Shown: one piece after another, positions 42,548 to 52,378 of the stretch
How the letters are laid out: each line of letters starts with the position of its first letter
Position numbering within the stretch: position 1 is the first letter of the stretch
NCBI RefSeq assembly: GCF_007829335.1
Contig: NZ_VIWO01000001.1
Location: 248,001-312,000, forward strand
Source: Chitinophaga polysaccharea
GTDB taxonomy: Bacteria; Bacteroidota; Bacteroidia; Chitinophagales; Chitinophagaceae
Reading direction: 5' to 3'
DNA length: 64,000 nucleotides
Made by a program: the position numbers and the translations under genes
Notes under the pieces: model-generated
Database searches by the model: none
Told to the model about the DNA's origin: nothing
Seen by the model: the letters and a program-made list of their open reading frames with translations, nothing else

Positions 42548-43570
42548 TTATACTAATTTCTTTCTCCAAAGAAATGCCTGAAGCCCTGTGAGCAGATATT
42601 TATGTTTTAATATAGCTGCTATATCTCTAAATAAGGTATTCTTTGGGCCATAGATCAATGTTACCATTAATCGAAGACTAAAATACAGTTTCATATATTT
42701 AATGGTGACCGGACTAAAATTTAAGTCTTTTGCCTGGTTAAGAATTTTATCGAAAATACGAACAATTTTCGCGACACCATCTTTAGGCAATAACAAGGCA
42801 AACTGCCGGGAAACAAAGTAGGTGTATAATTTCACCTCGTCATCGGATAAAGAGAAACGATCTATTTCAAACTTTCTCTTTAACAACATATAAAAGGTTT
42901 TACTTCTCTTTAAACTATCGGCTTCAGCTATCCTTGTTTCACTGTTCGGAACAATTCTATACCGGAGTAGCGGTTCTTTTATGTTACCGACGCTTACCTT
43001 ATCAATCATCTCTATCCACAATCCCCAATCTTCCGCCTGGTGATAATTGCTGTTATATGCAAGATGATTACTCCTAAGCACATCGCTGCGGATAATTACG
43101 GTCGGATGAAAAAAGATGGTTGATGTAAAAATTTTCGCTTTTAAAATGGCATCATCGGTCGGAAGAGTCATTAAAATATCCTCCTTCCCATCTTCAAACT
43201 GCATGATGGCTGTTCCAGAGATACCAATATTTGGGTGTCTCTCCATAAAAGCGACCTGCTTCTCTATTCTATCCGGGTAGGAAATATCGTCAGCATCCAT
43301 TCTCACAATATATTGACCTATTGCTACGCTGATTCCCCTGTTCAGTGTAGCTACTAGCTTCAGGTTAATATCATTTCTAAGCAGTTTTATCCTATTATCC
43401 TTTGCGGCCAGCTCGCGGAGTATCTCAGATGACCCATCAGTAGAACAATCATCTATGATAATGATCTCGAGCTCCCTGTAGGTCTGATTTATTATTGAAT
43501 CTACAGCATTTGCTATATAGTTCTCAGCATTATAACAAGGTAAAATAACACTAACTAGTGGTAACTCCAT
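42548..43570 (-). CDS. family 2 glycosyltransferase
   Basis: 340 residues. GT-A motifs VSVILPCYNAENYIANAVDS (about 6), IIIDDCSTDGSSEIL (about 36) and RMDADDISYPDRIEKQVAFM (about 91); EDWGLWIEM later in the domain. A C-terminal extension with a hydrophobic stretch (about 285-310) may contact the membrane. It is 31 bp upstream of the other GT2 gene and would add another residue of the repeat unit. Confidence 0.92.
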   Translation of the reverse strand: MELPLVSVILPCYNAENYIANAVDSIINQTYRELEIIIIDDCSTDGSSEILRELAAKDNRIKLLRNDINLKLVATLNRGISVAIGQYIVRMDADDISYPDRIEKQVAFMERHPNIGISGTAIMQFEDGKEDILMTLPTDDAILKAKIFTSTIFFHPTVIIRSDVLRSNHLAYNSNYHQAEDWGLWIEMIDKVSVGNIKEPLLRYRIVPNSETRIAEADSLKRSKTFYMLLKRKFEIDRFSLSDDEVKLYTYFVSRQFALLLPKDGVAKIVRIFDKILNQAKDLNFSPVTIKYMKLYFSLRLMVTLIYGPKNTLFRDIAAILKHKYLLTGLQAFLWRKKLV

Positions 43571-43591
43571 TCTTCTGACTAATTAAAAATA

Positions 43592-45592
43592 CTATTGTCT
43601 TTGAAAGCTTTTTTGCTGAGCATTAAATTTAAACATCGCTCCAGTATTAGGATCTTTAAGCATAAAGCCATTTTTAGGCTGGGCAAGGGTTTTGTTTCCA
43701 TCGGGCGACTTCCAGCCAGCAACCTTCTGGGCTGCATTGGAAATAACATTGTTCTCTATATAAGAAAAACTCGATGTTTCGCCTACCAGGTTAATACCGG
43801 CTGCCTTTCCCGTATTCATTTTATTATTTGTAATCACATTATACGGGCTGTTACTTAGCGTAATACCATTAGAAAACTGATTCAGATCATTATCCTTTAA
43901 CACCACATTAGCGTAATTCTGTAAACGAATTCCTGTTTCACTGGTAGAAATCGAATTCGTTTGTATCAACATACTTGGAATATCAGACTGTTGAGCAGCG
44001 GCCCCTTGTGGCGTTTCTGCATCGATACCTGTTTTGCAGGATGATATTGTATTGCTTGAAATATTGACATCGTTACCGACATTGATTACCTTAATACCGA
44101 AAGCATAAGCCTGGGCACTGTTATTTTTAATCTGGTTTTGTACCATTGTAATGCCTTTTCCTCCCTGGATCTGTACACCATACAAAAGATCGCCGGTCAC
44201 ATTGTTTCCCTTTACAGTGGTACCATTGGTACCAAATAACAGTATGCCCACCTTGTTTCCTTTCCTGTTAGAAACAATATTAAATACGTTGTTGGTAACC
44301 TGGTTATTTCGTGCATAAAAGCTAATAAATCCTGTACTGACATTATTGGCTGTATTATCATGAATGTCATTGGAGAATGCCCCATAATATGCTCCCAGTC
44401 CTTCTGCGGTACCATTCACGGTATTACCGTATACCTGATTATTATAGCATTGTGCGTGGACCGCGATGCCACATTCATTTTTCTGTGCTTGTCCATGACC
44501 AGTGACAGTGTTATTAACTATCTTATTTTCACCTGAGCCCATCAGCACAATTAAAGCTGCGTCTCCACCAGTATTATAATTGAGGTTGTTATGAATGATG
44601 GAATTTTGGCTACCAAAATTCTCTACGAGAATCCCCCTACCTTCTTTAGTGGTGTTAATGTTACAATCTTTAATAATACACTTGTAAGGATGCCCGGTGA
44701 GGTTGATTCCACCACATGAGCTTTGTATTGTTAGGTCATGAATATTAGCCTGATTAGGTTGTTCCAGTAATATAGCGTACTGCGTTTCGTTTTGGGTCAA
44801 TAGTTGGTTTTCAATACTGATATTTCCTATTTCAATATTCACAGCGCCTATCTGATGAGATACTTTTGCACCTTTATTATACGTAAATTTAAGCGGCCTA
44901 TCCAACTTGATGTTTGAGCCACTCACAGATTTCACGGTAAATATTTCCGATCTCGCAAAAGCTTCAGCATCATTCCAACGATTTGTCTGACCCTGGTCTT
45001 CCAAAATTGTCCAACTGTCGACTTTATTATTAAATAAATAAATCAACTGTCCCGGCTTAAATTGGCCCGCATTATCAACTGTTAGCGATAACGCCCCCGG
45101 CTTTCCTATTGCCGTAGTGGTTGTAAAGGCATTGTCGGTCAGTACTTCATTATTATAATTGTTTGTATAGCGAAAATTCCGGGAACCACCCTTTTCACTT
45201 CTCAGCATACCCTGATTAAATATAAGTTTGCTTTTGTTTCCACCACCAATCAACTTACTATTATCCATAAGCCAAAGGTCACCTGTGATTAGGAAGTTGC
45301 CGGTAGGAATATAGCAGCTTTTACCATTGGTTTTACAATAGTCTAGACACTTTTGAACAGCAGCTCTGTTGTCCCGGACTCCATCGCCTACAGCGCCAAA
45401 CTGAGTTATATTAACGGCATCCGTTGCCTGTTTTATTACCTTTTCTTTCCTGTTTTTTTCCGAAGATATCAAAGAAGGACTGCTAACCATATTCTCATTA
45501 ACCGGGGCTTTGTCGTCAGACAACTTATCAGCAGCATTATTTGCAGGTGATGTACAAGAGAAAAATGCAAGTAAGAAGAATCTTAGTAACAT
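43592..45592 (-). CDS. right-handed parallel beta-helix protein (pectate-lyase superfamily)
   Basis: 666 residues. The N-terminus (MLLRFFLLAFFSC) could be a lipoprotein signal (Cys 13). A pectate-lyase-superfamily start (FGAVGDGVRDNRAAVQKCLD, about 72) is followed by a long ladder of beta-helix coils (NNxVxxN type repeats such as NQVYGNTVNGT, NDIHDNTANNV, NKIVNNTVTG). Such proteins in polysaccharide loci are lyases, epimerases or polymer-binding factors. I see no catalytic residue set that decides among these. It lies between glycosyltransferase genes and is probably exported. Confidence 0.85.
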   Translation of the reverse strand: MLLRFFLLAFFSCTSPANNAADKLSDDKAPVNENMVSSPSLISSEKNRKEKVIKQATDAVNITQFGAVGDGVRDNRAAVQKCLDYCKTNGKSCYIPTGNFLITGDLWLMDNSKLIGGGNKSKLIFNQGMLRSEKGGSRNFRYTNNYNNEVLTDNAFTTTTAIGKPGALSLTVDNAGQFKPGQLIYLFNNKVDSWTILEDQGQTNRWNDAEAFARSEIFTVKSVSGSNIKLDRPLKFTYNKGAKVSHQIGAVNIEIGNISIENQLLTQNETQYAILLEQPNQANIHDLTIQSSCGGINLTGHPYKCIIKDCNINTTKEGRGILVENFGSQNSIIHNNLNYNTGGDAALIVLMGSGENKIVNNTVTGHGQAQKNECGIAVHAQCYNNQVYGNTVNGTAEGLGAYYGAFSNDIHDNTANNVSTGFISFYARNNQVTNNVFNIVSNRKGNKVGILLFGTNGTTVKGNNVTGDLLYGVQIQGGKGITMVQNQIKNNSAQAYAFGIKVINVGNDVNISSNTISSCKTGIDAETPQGAAAQQSDIPSMLIQTNSISTSETGIRLQNYANVVLKDNDLNQFSNGITLSNSPYNVITNNKMNTGKAAGINLVGETSSFSYIENNVISNAAQKVAGWKSPDGNKTLAQPKNGFMLKDPNTGAMFKFNAQQKSFQRQ

Positions 45593-45665
45593 AATGCTTG
45601 AATTTATGCTAAGTTAAAACTTTATGGAATGCAGATAAGAATCTAATGAGAATCTAATATATGCA

Positions 45666-46922
45666 TCATGATTCAGATATATATATATTATTAATACTAT
45701 TTGCATACTGTTGTCCAGCCATATCATTAACAATGAGAGAGGCAGCTTGTTTCAATCCATTGATATAATCACCTGCATGGCAAAGGGCATACTGCATCTT
45801 CCGGCACAGGTCGATTTCACTCTCGCTTTCAAAGGTAGTACCACATCCGAGATAACCTATCATTTCAGACATTGCACCATGGTTTGCCACAATTGGGTAC
45901 ACTCCTGCAAGCACCGCCTCTACTACAAACAACGACGCTGTTTCAAAACACTTAGAGGGCAACACAGCTATTTTTGACTTTTCTATAGCAGCCTTCAGTG
46001 CAGAAACCGGAAGAAATGGGCAAAATTCTATGTTTTGAACTGGAATAGTTGTCGCGGCGAAAGCCTCCAGCGATGCTTTATCATCCCCATCCCCAATGAT
46101 CTTCAATTTAAGATCGGCATTGCCTTCGTCTTTCAGCAATAATGCAAACGACTGTAATAATAACTTAACATTTTTCTCTTCTGAAACGCGCCCGAAGTAA
46201 ACGATCAGGTTTTCCTTAACCGGTCCATTACTGACAGATAGATTTTCCAACAGTTTTTTATTAACAGGATTTCTAACTACATGGACTTTCTCCGGCTTAC
46301 CAAAACGACCAACCATTACATCATATAAAAACCGTGATGGTGTAATCCATTCATCCACCAGATTTTTATTATAAAAAAAATCGGCAATCAACGCGGCAAC
46401 ACCTTTACCCCATGAATGCATCCACCCTTTCCGGCTACATCCACGGTAAAAGATCTTATACTTAAATTCACTATGCTGACAATCCAGGCAGCGTTTATCC
46501 TTACGATAATCATAAGCCGCATAATGTGAACAGGCATATTCATAAGTATGTACTGTATGAATGACTTTTGCGCCGTATTTCTGTTTATACTTGCTGATAG
46601 CATGTAATACTGCTGGAGAAAGATTCCCGTAATTCTGAAGATGTATGATATCTGGCTTTACCTTAACCAGGTAATCCCTTAATATAGCGAAGTTTCTTCT
46701 GGAATAAATGCTCAGCAGGAGCGCTTTAATGCCTTTATGATTATTAGTTACCTCAAATGGAAGATCGACAACGATCTCGTCATTAGATTCCTTCTTGCAG
46801 GCAACGAGGTGTGTATAGCCTCCATTGTACTTTTTTAGATACAGAATCGTATCCCTGAATACCGATTCAGCCCCACCGCCATATGCTGCTTCTGCAATAT
46901 GTAATACTTTGTTATTCTTCAT
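45666..46922 (-). CDS. family 4 glycosyltransferase
   Basis: 418 residues from ATG 46922. Opening VLHIAEAAYGGGAESVFRDT (about 6) with the Gly-rich acceptor loop, donor domain with IVYFGRVSEEKNVKLLLQSF (about 235) and the E-x7-E-like KCFETASLFVVEAVLAGVYP (about 330). It carries a CLDCQHSEFKYKIFYRGC cysteine insert (about 145) that may bind zinc. Start overlaps the stop of the polymerase gene by 11 nt. GT-B retaining enzyme of repeat-unit assembly. Confidence 0.92.
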   Translation of the reverse strand: MKNNKVLHIAEAAYGGGAESVFRDTILYLKKYNGGYTHLVACKKESNDEIVVDLPFEVTNNHKGIKALLLSIYSRRNFAILRDYLVKVKPDIIHLQNYGNLSPAVLHAISKYKQKYGAKVIHTVHTYEYACSHYAAYDYRKDKRCLDCQHSEFKYKIFYRGCSRKGWMHSWGKGVAALIADFFYNKNLVDEWITPSRFLYDVMVGRFGKPEKVHVVRNPVNKKLLENLSVSNGPVKENLIVYFGRVSEEKNVKLLLQSFALLLKDEGNADLKLKIIGDGDDKASLEAFAATTIPVQNIEFCPFLPVSALKAAIEKSKIAVLPSKCFETASLFVVEAVLAGVYPIVANHGAMSEMIGYLGCGTTFESESEIDLCRKMQYALCHAGDYINGLKQAASLIVNDMAGQQYANSINNIYISES

Positions 46923-48207
46923 TCGCGGGATACTTGGCAATTGGTGAAAAATAATACTGACTAAGATAACCCGTAAACATTATTAACAGCATTATTTGGA
47001 TTTCCGGCAAAAATCCGATTACTTCTCCTTTATAGTGTACCAGGAGCATATATGCAAAAACAATGAGAAAAAACAATAAATCATTGTATCGTTGGGATAA
47101 TAATCTTCTATTTAACGCTACCAAAACCGGTTTGACGAAATAAACCATTTGGTATATGAACATTGCTAATATTCCGAATACACCAAAAAATAAAATCTGT
47201 CTCATGTATCCGGCATCAGTACTCATATAATAGCCACTTCCATTAAAATCCATATATCTGCCATCTCCTAAAATAAAAGTCTGAATGCTAATTGGAAAAT
47301 ACATGTTTGAAAGGGCATCTGTCGAAGTTGTGGTTACCGTTCCGCCTTCTATATAACTATATACAAATTCAAACGCGAATGGTAGTAGCTTATCTACAAC
47401 CAAGTCATATATCTCTGCCGGAAGCAGCAAAATGATAATTCCAATTGCAATAGTTAGTATGGAAAATATTTTTACAATGCTTCCGAGTTTAAAATATATA
47501 CTTCGGGCAGAAAAAATAAGCAACGCCAAGCCGAACAGGATTCCAATAAAACCTGTCCGTCCGGCAAAAAAAGTTCCTATCACACATACGGCAAAAACAC
47601 CAACATTACTTAACGAAAATATGCGGTGCCCCTGCTCCTGAAAGTATTTAAATAATATTATATAAAGGAGACCGAAACTTGCAGACAGGCTGAAAAAGGG
47701 ATTTCCTGTTAATGCCAATGCCCGTAGCCCTCCCATGTTCATTTCAGCGATCTCACTTTTCTGGAAAAAGTGTACAAGATTAGCAAATGGCGGCAACATG
47801 AAAGCAAATATCTCTATCAAAGATTGAATAAAGAAAACAGTAACGATTATCTTAAGGAAATACAAAAAAATATTCTCTTCCGCATTAATAATCAAAATCG
47901 GTAAGATATATATTGTAATACAAATAAGAATAAGCTGTAAAAAATATGGCTTCAGGATAGCAAAGTCATAAGTCTGGTGTAATATTGGTGATAGGGGCAA
48001 TAAAAGAATTAGACCCAGTAGCGTCAATGGAACGGCAGCAATGTATTTCTTACTTGCTGTCTTTTTGAGCACCGCAATGTATTTCGGATGCCTGGCATAC
48101 GTAACTGTGCTTAACATACATGCAAAGACAGCGGAGTATTGAATAACAGGAATTTTAAAATTAAATATAACCAGGAAAACCAAAAGTACATTGTAACTGT
48201 GTTTCAT
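46912..48207 (-). CDS. O-antigen polymerase/ligase-like membrane protein (Wzy type)
   Basis: 431 residues, strongly hydrophobic, with about 11-12 membrane helices and a larger polar loop near 270-340 (YSYIEGGTVTTTSTDALSNM). The layout is that of Wzy-type polymerases, which are poorly conserved in sequence. Only one such protein is seen in the locus, which fits a Wzx/Wzy-dependent pathway. The gene is visibly AT-richer than the flanking housekeeping genes. Confidence 0.85.
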   Translation of the reverse strand: MKHSYNVLLVFLVIFNFKIPVIQYSAVFACMLSTVTYARHPKYIAVLKKTASKKYIAAVPLTLLGLILLLPLSPILHQTYDFAILKPYFLQLILICITIYILPILIINAEENIFLYFLKIIVTVFFIQSLIEIFAFMLPPFANLVHFFQKSEIAEMNMGGLRALALTGNPFFSLSASFGLLYIILFKYFQEQGHRIFSLSNVGVFAVCVIGTFFAGRTGFIGILFGLALLIFSARSIYFKLGSIVKIFSILTIAIGIIILLLPAEIYDLVVDKLLPFAFEFVYSYIEGGTVTTTSTDALSNMYFPISIQTFILGDGRYMDFNGSGYYMSTDAGYMRQILFFGVFGILAMFIYQMVYFVKPVLVALNRRLLSQRYNDLLFFLIVFAYMLLVHYKGEVIGFLPEIQIMLLIMFTGYLSQYYFSPIAKYPANEE

Positions 48208-48220
48208 ACTGTTCTGAACC

Positions 48221-49348
48221 TTAAGCTGTTCTCTCCGCTTTTAAAATAGCCTGTAAGAAACTCAATCGTTTTTCTTCCTTATATCTATAATCTATTAATT
48301 GTTCTATTTCTTCTCTGGCAATCCTTTTGCCTCTCCATTTGCTTATAAATGCTTTTATGACCAGCAGATTTTTTTCAATTGTATCTTCGGAATTGTCTAT
48401 TTCCAGCACAAACTCCTTGCCGGATAAATCCGTATCCTTATAAGCAATGATTATTGGTAGCCCATATGTGCAATACTCTCTCACTTTTAACGGTGTTGCT
48501 TCTTTAAGATTGTTTCTATGTAACGCAAGAGAACCGATCGCGATATCCATTTTGCTGTAAAGCTCTCCCAGTTCCTTTTTGTTCATAAAGGCATGCTGAA
48601 TAAAGTTCTTTCTGGCAGCGCTGGTTTCATCAGGCTCATAGGTAGCGCCTACCAGGTGAAAGTCGGCATCTACAAGCGTAGACAACTGGTAAAATTTGTC
48701 AATACCATGCCATGGCATATTCGGGGAACCAACAAACACAATCTGAGCTCTGTCGGGGGACGGCATATTTACAGGCATTTCGTTGAGCGGGTAACTAGAC
48801 AAATCAAAACCGTTACCTATGGCCACTGCCGGGCGACGATAGCGATCTCCATACGCGAGGGCGATTTCCTCCGTTACACCAACAAATGCTTTAGCAGAGG
48901 TATTGAGCGCCTTGTAGCCAAGACCATGCATAAACCGGATTCTCTTATTCCCAGCTACTTCCAGTTCTTTTTCCATCAAAGTATTGTATTCTATAACGGA
49001 AATAAAACTGCGTACAATCCTGTTTAAACCTGGATAATAAACCATGCTCCTTACATACAGGATATCGGGGTTAAATTCCTTTAACGATTTTATAATCCTG
49101 GATGTTGCAAAAATCTTACGTACATAAGCGGCTATTCCCCCTTTGAAATAAGTGGAAATCTTATTATCGAATACTTCAAAGGAAATAGGAATATCGATCT
49201 GTTGTGCATTAACAGTAGCGGTATTTGGAATAGAATATATCTTCACTTCATGTCCTAACTTCTCCCAGTTGCTACATTGCATAATATGCTTGATACGTAC
49301 TCCTGAGTGTGAGCTAAGATCAATATCAGTAAGGTAGGCTATCTTCAT
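48221..49348 (-). CDS. family 4-like glycosyltransferase
   Basis: 375 residues, GT-B type. Start MKIAYLTDIDLSSHSGVRIK with the acceptor-side loop, then AIGNGFDLSSYPLNEM (about 182), IVFVGSPNMPWHGIDKFYQL (about 205) and EATPLKVREYCTYGLPIIIA (about 290) as the nucleotide-binding region; the C-terminal segment is helical and basic. It acts on the cytoplasmic side. Gap of 13 bp to the polymerase gene and 18 bp to the epimerase gene. Confidence 0.88.
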   Translation of the reverse strand: MKIAYLTDIDLSSHSGVRIKHIMQCSNWEKLGHEVKIYSIPNTATVNAQQIDIPISFEVFDNKISTYFKGGIAAYVRKIFATSRIIKSLKEFNPDILYVRSMVYYPGLNRIVRSFISVIEYNTLMEKELEVAGNKRIRFMHGLGYKALNTSAKAFVGVTEEIALAYGDRYRRPAVAIGNGFDLSSYPLNEMPVNMPSPDRAQIVFVGSPNMPWHGIDKFYQLSTLVDADFHLVGATYEPDETSAARKNFIQHAFMNKKELGELYSKMDIAIGSLALHRNNLKEATPLKVREYCTYGLPIIIAYKDTDLSGKEFVLEIDNSEDTIEKNLLVIKAFISKWRGKRIAREEIEQLIDYRYKEEKRLSFLQAILKAERTA

Positions 49349-49366
49349 CTAGATGCGGCTGTTAAA

Positions 49367-50413
49367 TTAATTTAGGAACTGGCTTATCTTCAATACTATG
49401 TCTGCAGCGGATTTCCCATTGCCATAAAGTTCTTCATCGAAATCGGCTAAAGGTTCCCTGGTAAATATTGCAGGGAGCTCTTCCATTTTATCAAACAATA
49501 AAATATTATGCCCCATTTCTGCAGTTTCTGTCCACTCCGTTTCCTTTCTGATTGTTACACATTTGCGCTTCAACCAATAGGCTTCTTTCTGCATACCACC
49601 AGAATCTGTAATTACCCCCTTTGCATATTGCTGATAAGAGAGAGAATCGAAATAACCTACAGGAGGCACCATAATTATATTATCATACTTATTAAGATCA
49701 ATATTATAATGCTCCAGGCGTTTCGTTGTACGGGGATGTATAGCAAATACCACCGGCGCATCCATCAATTGGAATGCATCCAGAATGGCAGACATTCTCT
49801 CTTTATGATCGGTATTATACGGGCGGTGAATAGTAGCAAAATAATAAGGCCTATCCCCCATTTTATTTCCTACAAATGATGCTGCCAATAGCAACATATC
49901 CTTCATGACATCTCCGCATAAAAATACATTGTCTCTTATATTCTCTTTTGCCAGATTGTCTACCGCCAATTGGGAGGGGCATAATAATACTGATGCGATA
50001 TGATCTGTCAAAATGCGATTTACTTCTTCGGGCATTTCCTTATTGAAGCTTCTTAAACCGGCTTCAATATGGATAATTGGTATATGCAATTTAGCTGCTA
50101 CCAACGAACCTGCAATAGTAGAGTTAGTATCTCCATAAACAACAACCGCATCCGGCTTCTCTGATAACATTACCTTCTCAATCTCAATCATCATTTCAGC
50201 TGTTTGAGCACCTTGTTGTGTTTGGCTCAGGGAAAAGTGATAATCCGGCGGCGCCATCTTTAGTTCTTTGAAGAAGATATCACTCATAGCAGCGTCATAG
50301 TGCTGCCCGGTGTGAATTGTTTTAGCTATAAAATGCTTTTGTAACTCAAGTTGAACAGGGGCATGTTTAATAAACTGGGGGCGAGCTCCTATAATCGAAA
50401 TGATTTTTTTCAT
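49367..50413 (-). CDS. wecB: non-hydrolysing UDP-GlcNAc 2-epimerase family (WecB/WbpI type)
   Basis: 348 residues from ATG 50413 (TTG at 50419 rejected). SIIGARPQFIKHAPVQLEL (about 5), IHTGQHYDAAMSDIFF (about 37), VVYGDTNSTIAGSLVA (about 90) and HIEAGLRSFNKEMPEE (about 115) identify the UDP-sugar 2-epimerase fold. The GARPQFIK and HTGQHYD forms are closer, as I recall, to WbpI/WlbD enzymes acting on UDP-2,3-diacetamido-glucuronic acid than to true WecB (GTRPEAIK). Together with the WlbA/B/C-like genes in this locus, a UDP-ManNAc3NAcA product is likely. Confidence 0.9.
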   Translation of the reverse strand: MKKIISIIGARPQFIKHAPVQLELQKHFIAKTIHTGQHYDAAMSDIFFKELKMAPPDYHFSLSQTQQGAQTAEMMIEIEKVMLSEKPDAVVVYGDTNSTIAGSLVAAKLHIPIIHIEAGLRSFNKEMPEEVNRILTDHIASVLLCPSQLAVDNLAKENIRDNVFLCGDVMKDMLLLAASFVGNKMGDRPYYFATIHRPYNTDHKERMSAILDAFQLMDAPVVFAIHPRTTKRLEHYNIDLNKYDNIIMVPPVGYFDSLSYQQYAKGVITDSGGMQKEAYWLKRKCVTIRKETEWTETAEMGHNILLFDKMEELPAIFTREPLADFDEELYGNGKSAADIVLKISQFLN

Positions 50414-50441
50414 ATTCAAAGTAAAATATCAGTATTATGTT

Positions 50442-52307
50442 TTATAAAAGAGAACCAGACATTAAAATTTGCCAGTTTCGATTTGCGAAATGACCACCCT
50501 TTGCTGAAATACAATTAGCATCAAGAATCCTTTCCTGAACAAGCTTTTCTTCATAACTACGTATCATTTCCTGCAGCTGTTTATTCTCCATCCAGTTATT
50601 TTGTGGCGGTTCATATCCGATTTTGTCCTTTCTCCAGGTGATCTCTGTTGGCAACAAGTCATTAAATGTCTCCCGCATAATGAACTTTGTCCATCCATTA
50701 TTTATCTTAAACTGGGCAGGTAATGTAAACAGAAACTCAACCAACTCATGAGAAAGGAAAGGCAATCTTACTTCCCTGGAGTGAGCCATGGAATTTCTGT
50801 CGGCATACCGTAACAACTCTTGTAAACCACTTCCCATAGTGCTTTCATACAATGCATGGTTCAGACTATCAAAAACCACTTGTTGACTATAGGCGTTGCT
50901 TTTAAAATTAGCATCAAAAAAATCCTTATTAAGAAACTGCGCTTTTTTATTAGCTTGTTTCAATTGCTGCTCTTTCATCTTACGAATGATGCCATCAGGC
51001 AGTACTTCTCGCATCCATGACTTTAATCCGGGCTTATATTGCACAGCATTCATCGGACCATTTTCCTGCAGCTGCTGATAGTAGCCCAGTTGCTGGTTAT
51101 ACGCCTGTTTGCTTTTCTTCCTGAGTTCCCGGAAATATGCATAATAATAGATATGATACCCCGCCAATATTTCATCAGCGCCCTGTCCATCCAGTAAGAC
51201 AGTAACATTATTCTCCTTGGCCAATTTCATTACTTCGTACTGCACAAAAATGCTGGCCGAACCGAAAGGTTCTTCCTGGTGCCAAATAAGTTGCTGCAAG
51301 TTCTTTATCAGGTCATTTTCATTGGGGAACGTAAAATGAGGTGATACATTGGTCTTATCGATGACCATTTGCATAAAATTACCTTCATCTTTCTTAAATC
51401 CCGGAAAACGCGCAGAAAAAGTATTCTGCCTGATTTCTTGCCCCTTATTCAATTCATCAATAACGCATACCACTAGTGAACTATCCAATCCCCCAGATAA
51501 ACTCGATCCTACTGGGACATCCGAACGTAGTCTGCGTTTAACCGAGGTAGTAAAAAGTTCCCTAAATCTAGCCTGCGCAGATGCCGCCGAAATAGTGGTA
51601 TCGGGTTGCCTAATATCTAAATTCCAGTATCGGGTAATCTTAAGATCAAGGTCAGGCAGATGTAATCTGCCATAGTGAGCAGCCTCTAACCTGAATATTC
51701 CCTCATAAAAGGTTTCTGCCAGATTTTGTTGATTAAGTAGTTCATTATTAGTAAGATATCTGTAAAGCATCCCATAATTAACGACTTTTTCAATACCATA
51801 TGCCCAGAGTTCTTTCATTTCAGAACCAAATACAAAATAGGCGCCCTTTTTATATGCATAGTGAAATGGCTTCTCACCAAAACGATCACGAGCAAAAAAT
51901 AGAGCATTTTCCTTCTGGTCCCATATAGCAAATGAAAACATGCCATCAAGGAGATTAAGACAGTTTTCTTTCTCCGCATCATAGAGGGCTAACAATACTT
52001 CCGTATCAGAGGATGAATGAAACTTATAGCCTCTTTTTATAAGCGACTCCTTTATTTCGATGTAATTATAAATCTCGCCATTAAAGATAACTGTATACCT
52101 GGAAAGATAGTGCATGGGCTGCTTACCAGAATCTGACAGGTCAATGATTGATAAGCGCCGGTGCCCCAGTGCCACCTGATTTGAAGGAGAAATCCACAAC
52201 CCCTCACCGTCAGGACCTCTGTGGTCAATTATATCCGTCATTTTTTTTAACCTGTCGAGCGATATACTACCTGGGTTAGTGTCTACAATACCTGCTATAC
52301 CACACAT
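50442..52307 (-). CDS. asnB: AsnB-like glutamine-dependent amidotransferase
   Basis: 621 residues. N-terminal class II glutaminase with catalytic Cys2 (MCGIAGIVDT), RGPDGEG and NGEIYNY; C-terminal synthetase with the PP-loop SLSGGLDSSLVV (about 270) and LLDGQGADEILAGYH (about 370). Family members make asparagine; those in polysaccharide loci instead amidate sugar acids or other polymer groups. Given the predicted uronic acid pathway in this locus, amidation of a uronate carboxyl is the favoured role here (inference). 28 bp upstream of the epimerase gene. Confidence 0.93.
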   Translation of the reverse strand: MCGIAGIVDTNPGSISLDRLKKMTDIIDHRGPDGEGLWISPSNQVALGHRRLSIIDLSDSGKQPMHYLSRYTVIFNGEIYNYIEIKESLIKRGYKFHSSSDTEVLLALYDAEKENCLNLLDGMFSFAIWDQKENALFFARDRFGEKPFHYAYKKGAYFVFGSEMKELWAYGIEKVVNYGMLYRYLTNNELLNQQNLAETFYEGIFRLEAAHYGRLHLPDLDLKITRYWNLDIRQPDTTISAASAQARFRELFTTSVKRRLRSDVPVGSSLSGGLDSSLVVCVIDELNKGQEIRQNTFSARFPGFKKDEGNFMQMVIDKTNVSPHFTFPNENDLIKNLQQLIWHQEEPFGSASIFVQYEVMKLAKENNVTVLLDGQGADEILAGYHIYYYAYFRELRKKSKQAYNQQLGYYQQLQENGPMNAVQYKPGLKSWMREVLPDGIIRKMKEQQLKQANKKAQFLNKDFFDANFKSNAYSQQVVFDSLNHALYESTMGSGLQELLRYADRNSMAHSREVRLPFLSHELVEFLFTLPAQFKINNGWTKFIMRETFNDLLPTEITWRKDKIGYEPPQNNWMENKQLQEMIRSYEEKLVQERILDANCISAKGGHFANRNWQILMSGSLL

Positions 52308-52378
52308 ATTTTTGTGAAAGGGTTATTATGCTAAAAATAAATTGCATCCCCCAAAGATATATAATAAATCGTAGTTAC

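Noticed and set aside
45674..45695. AT dinucleotide run near the end of the GT4 gene
   Set aside because: Short simple sequence within an AT-rich gene end; no sign of phase variation.
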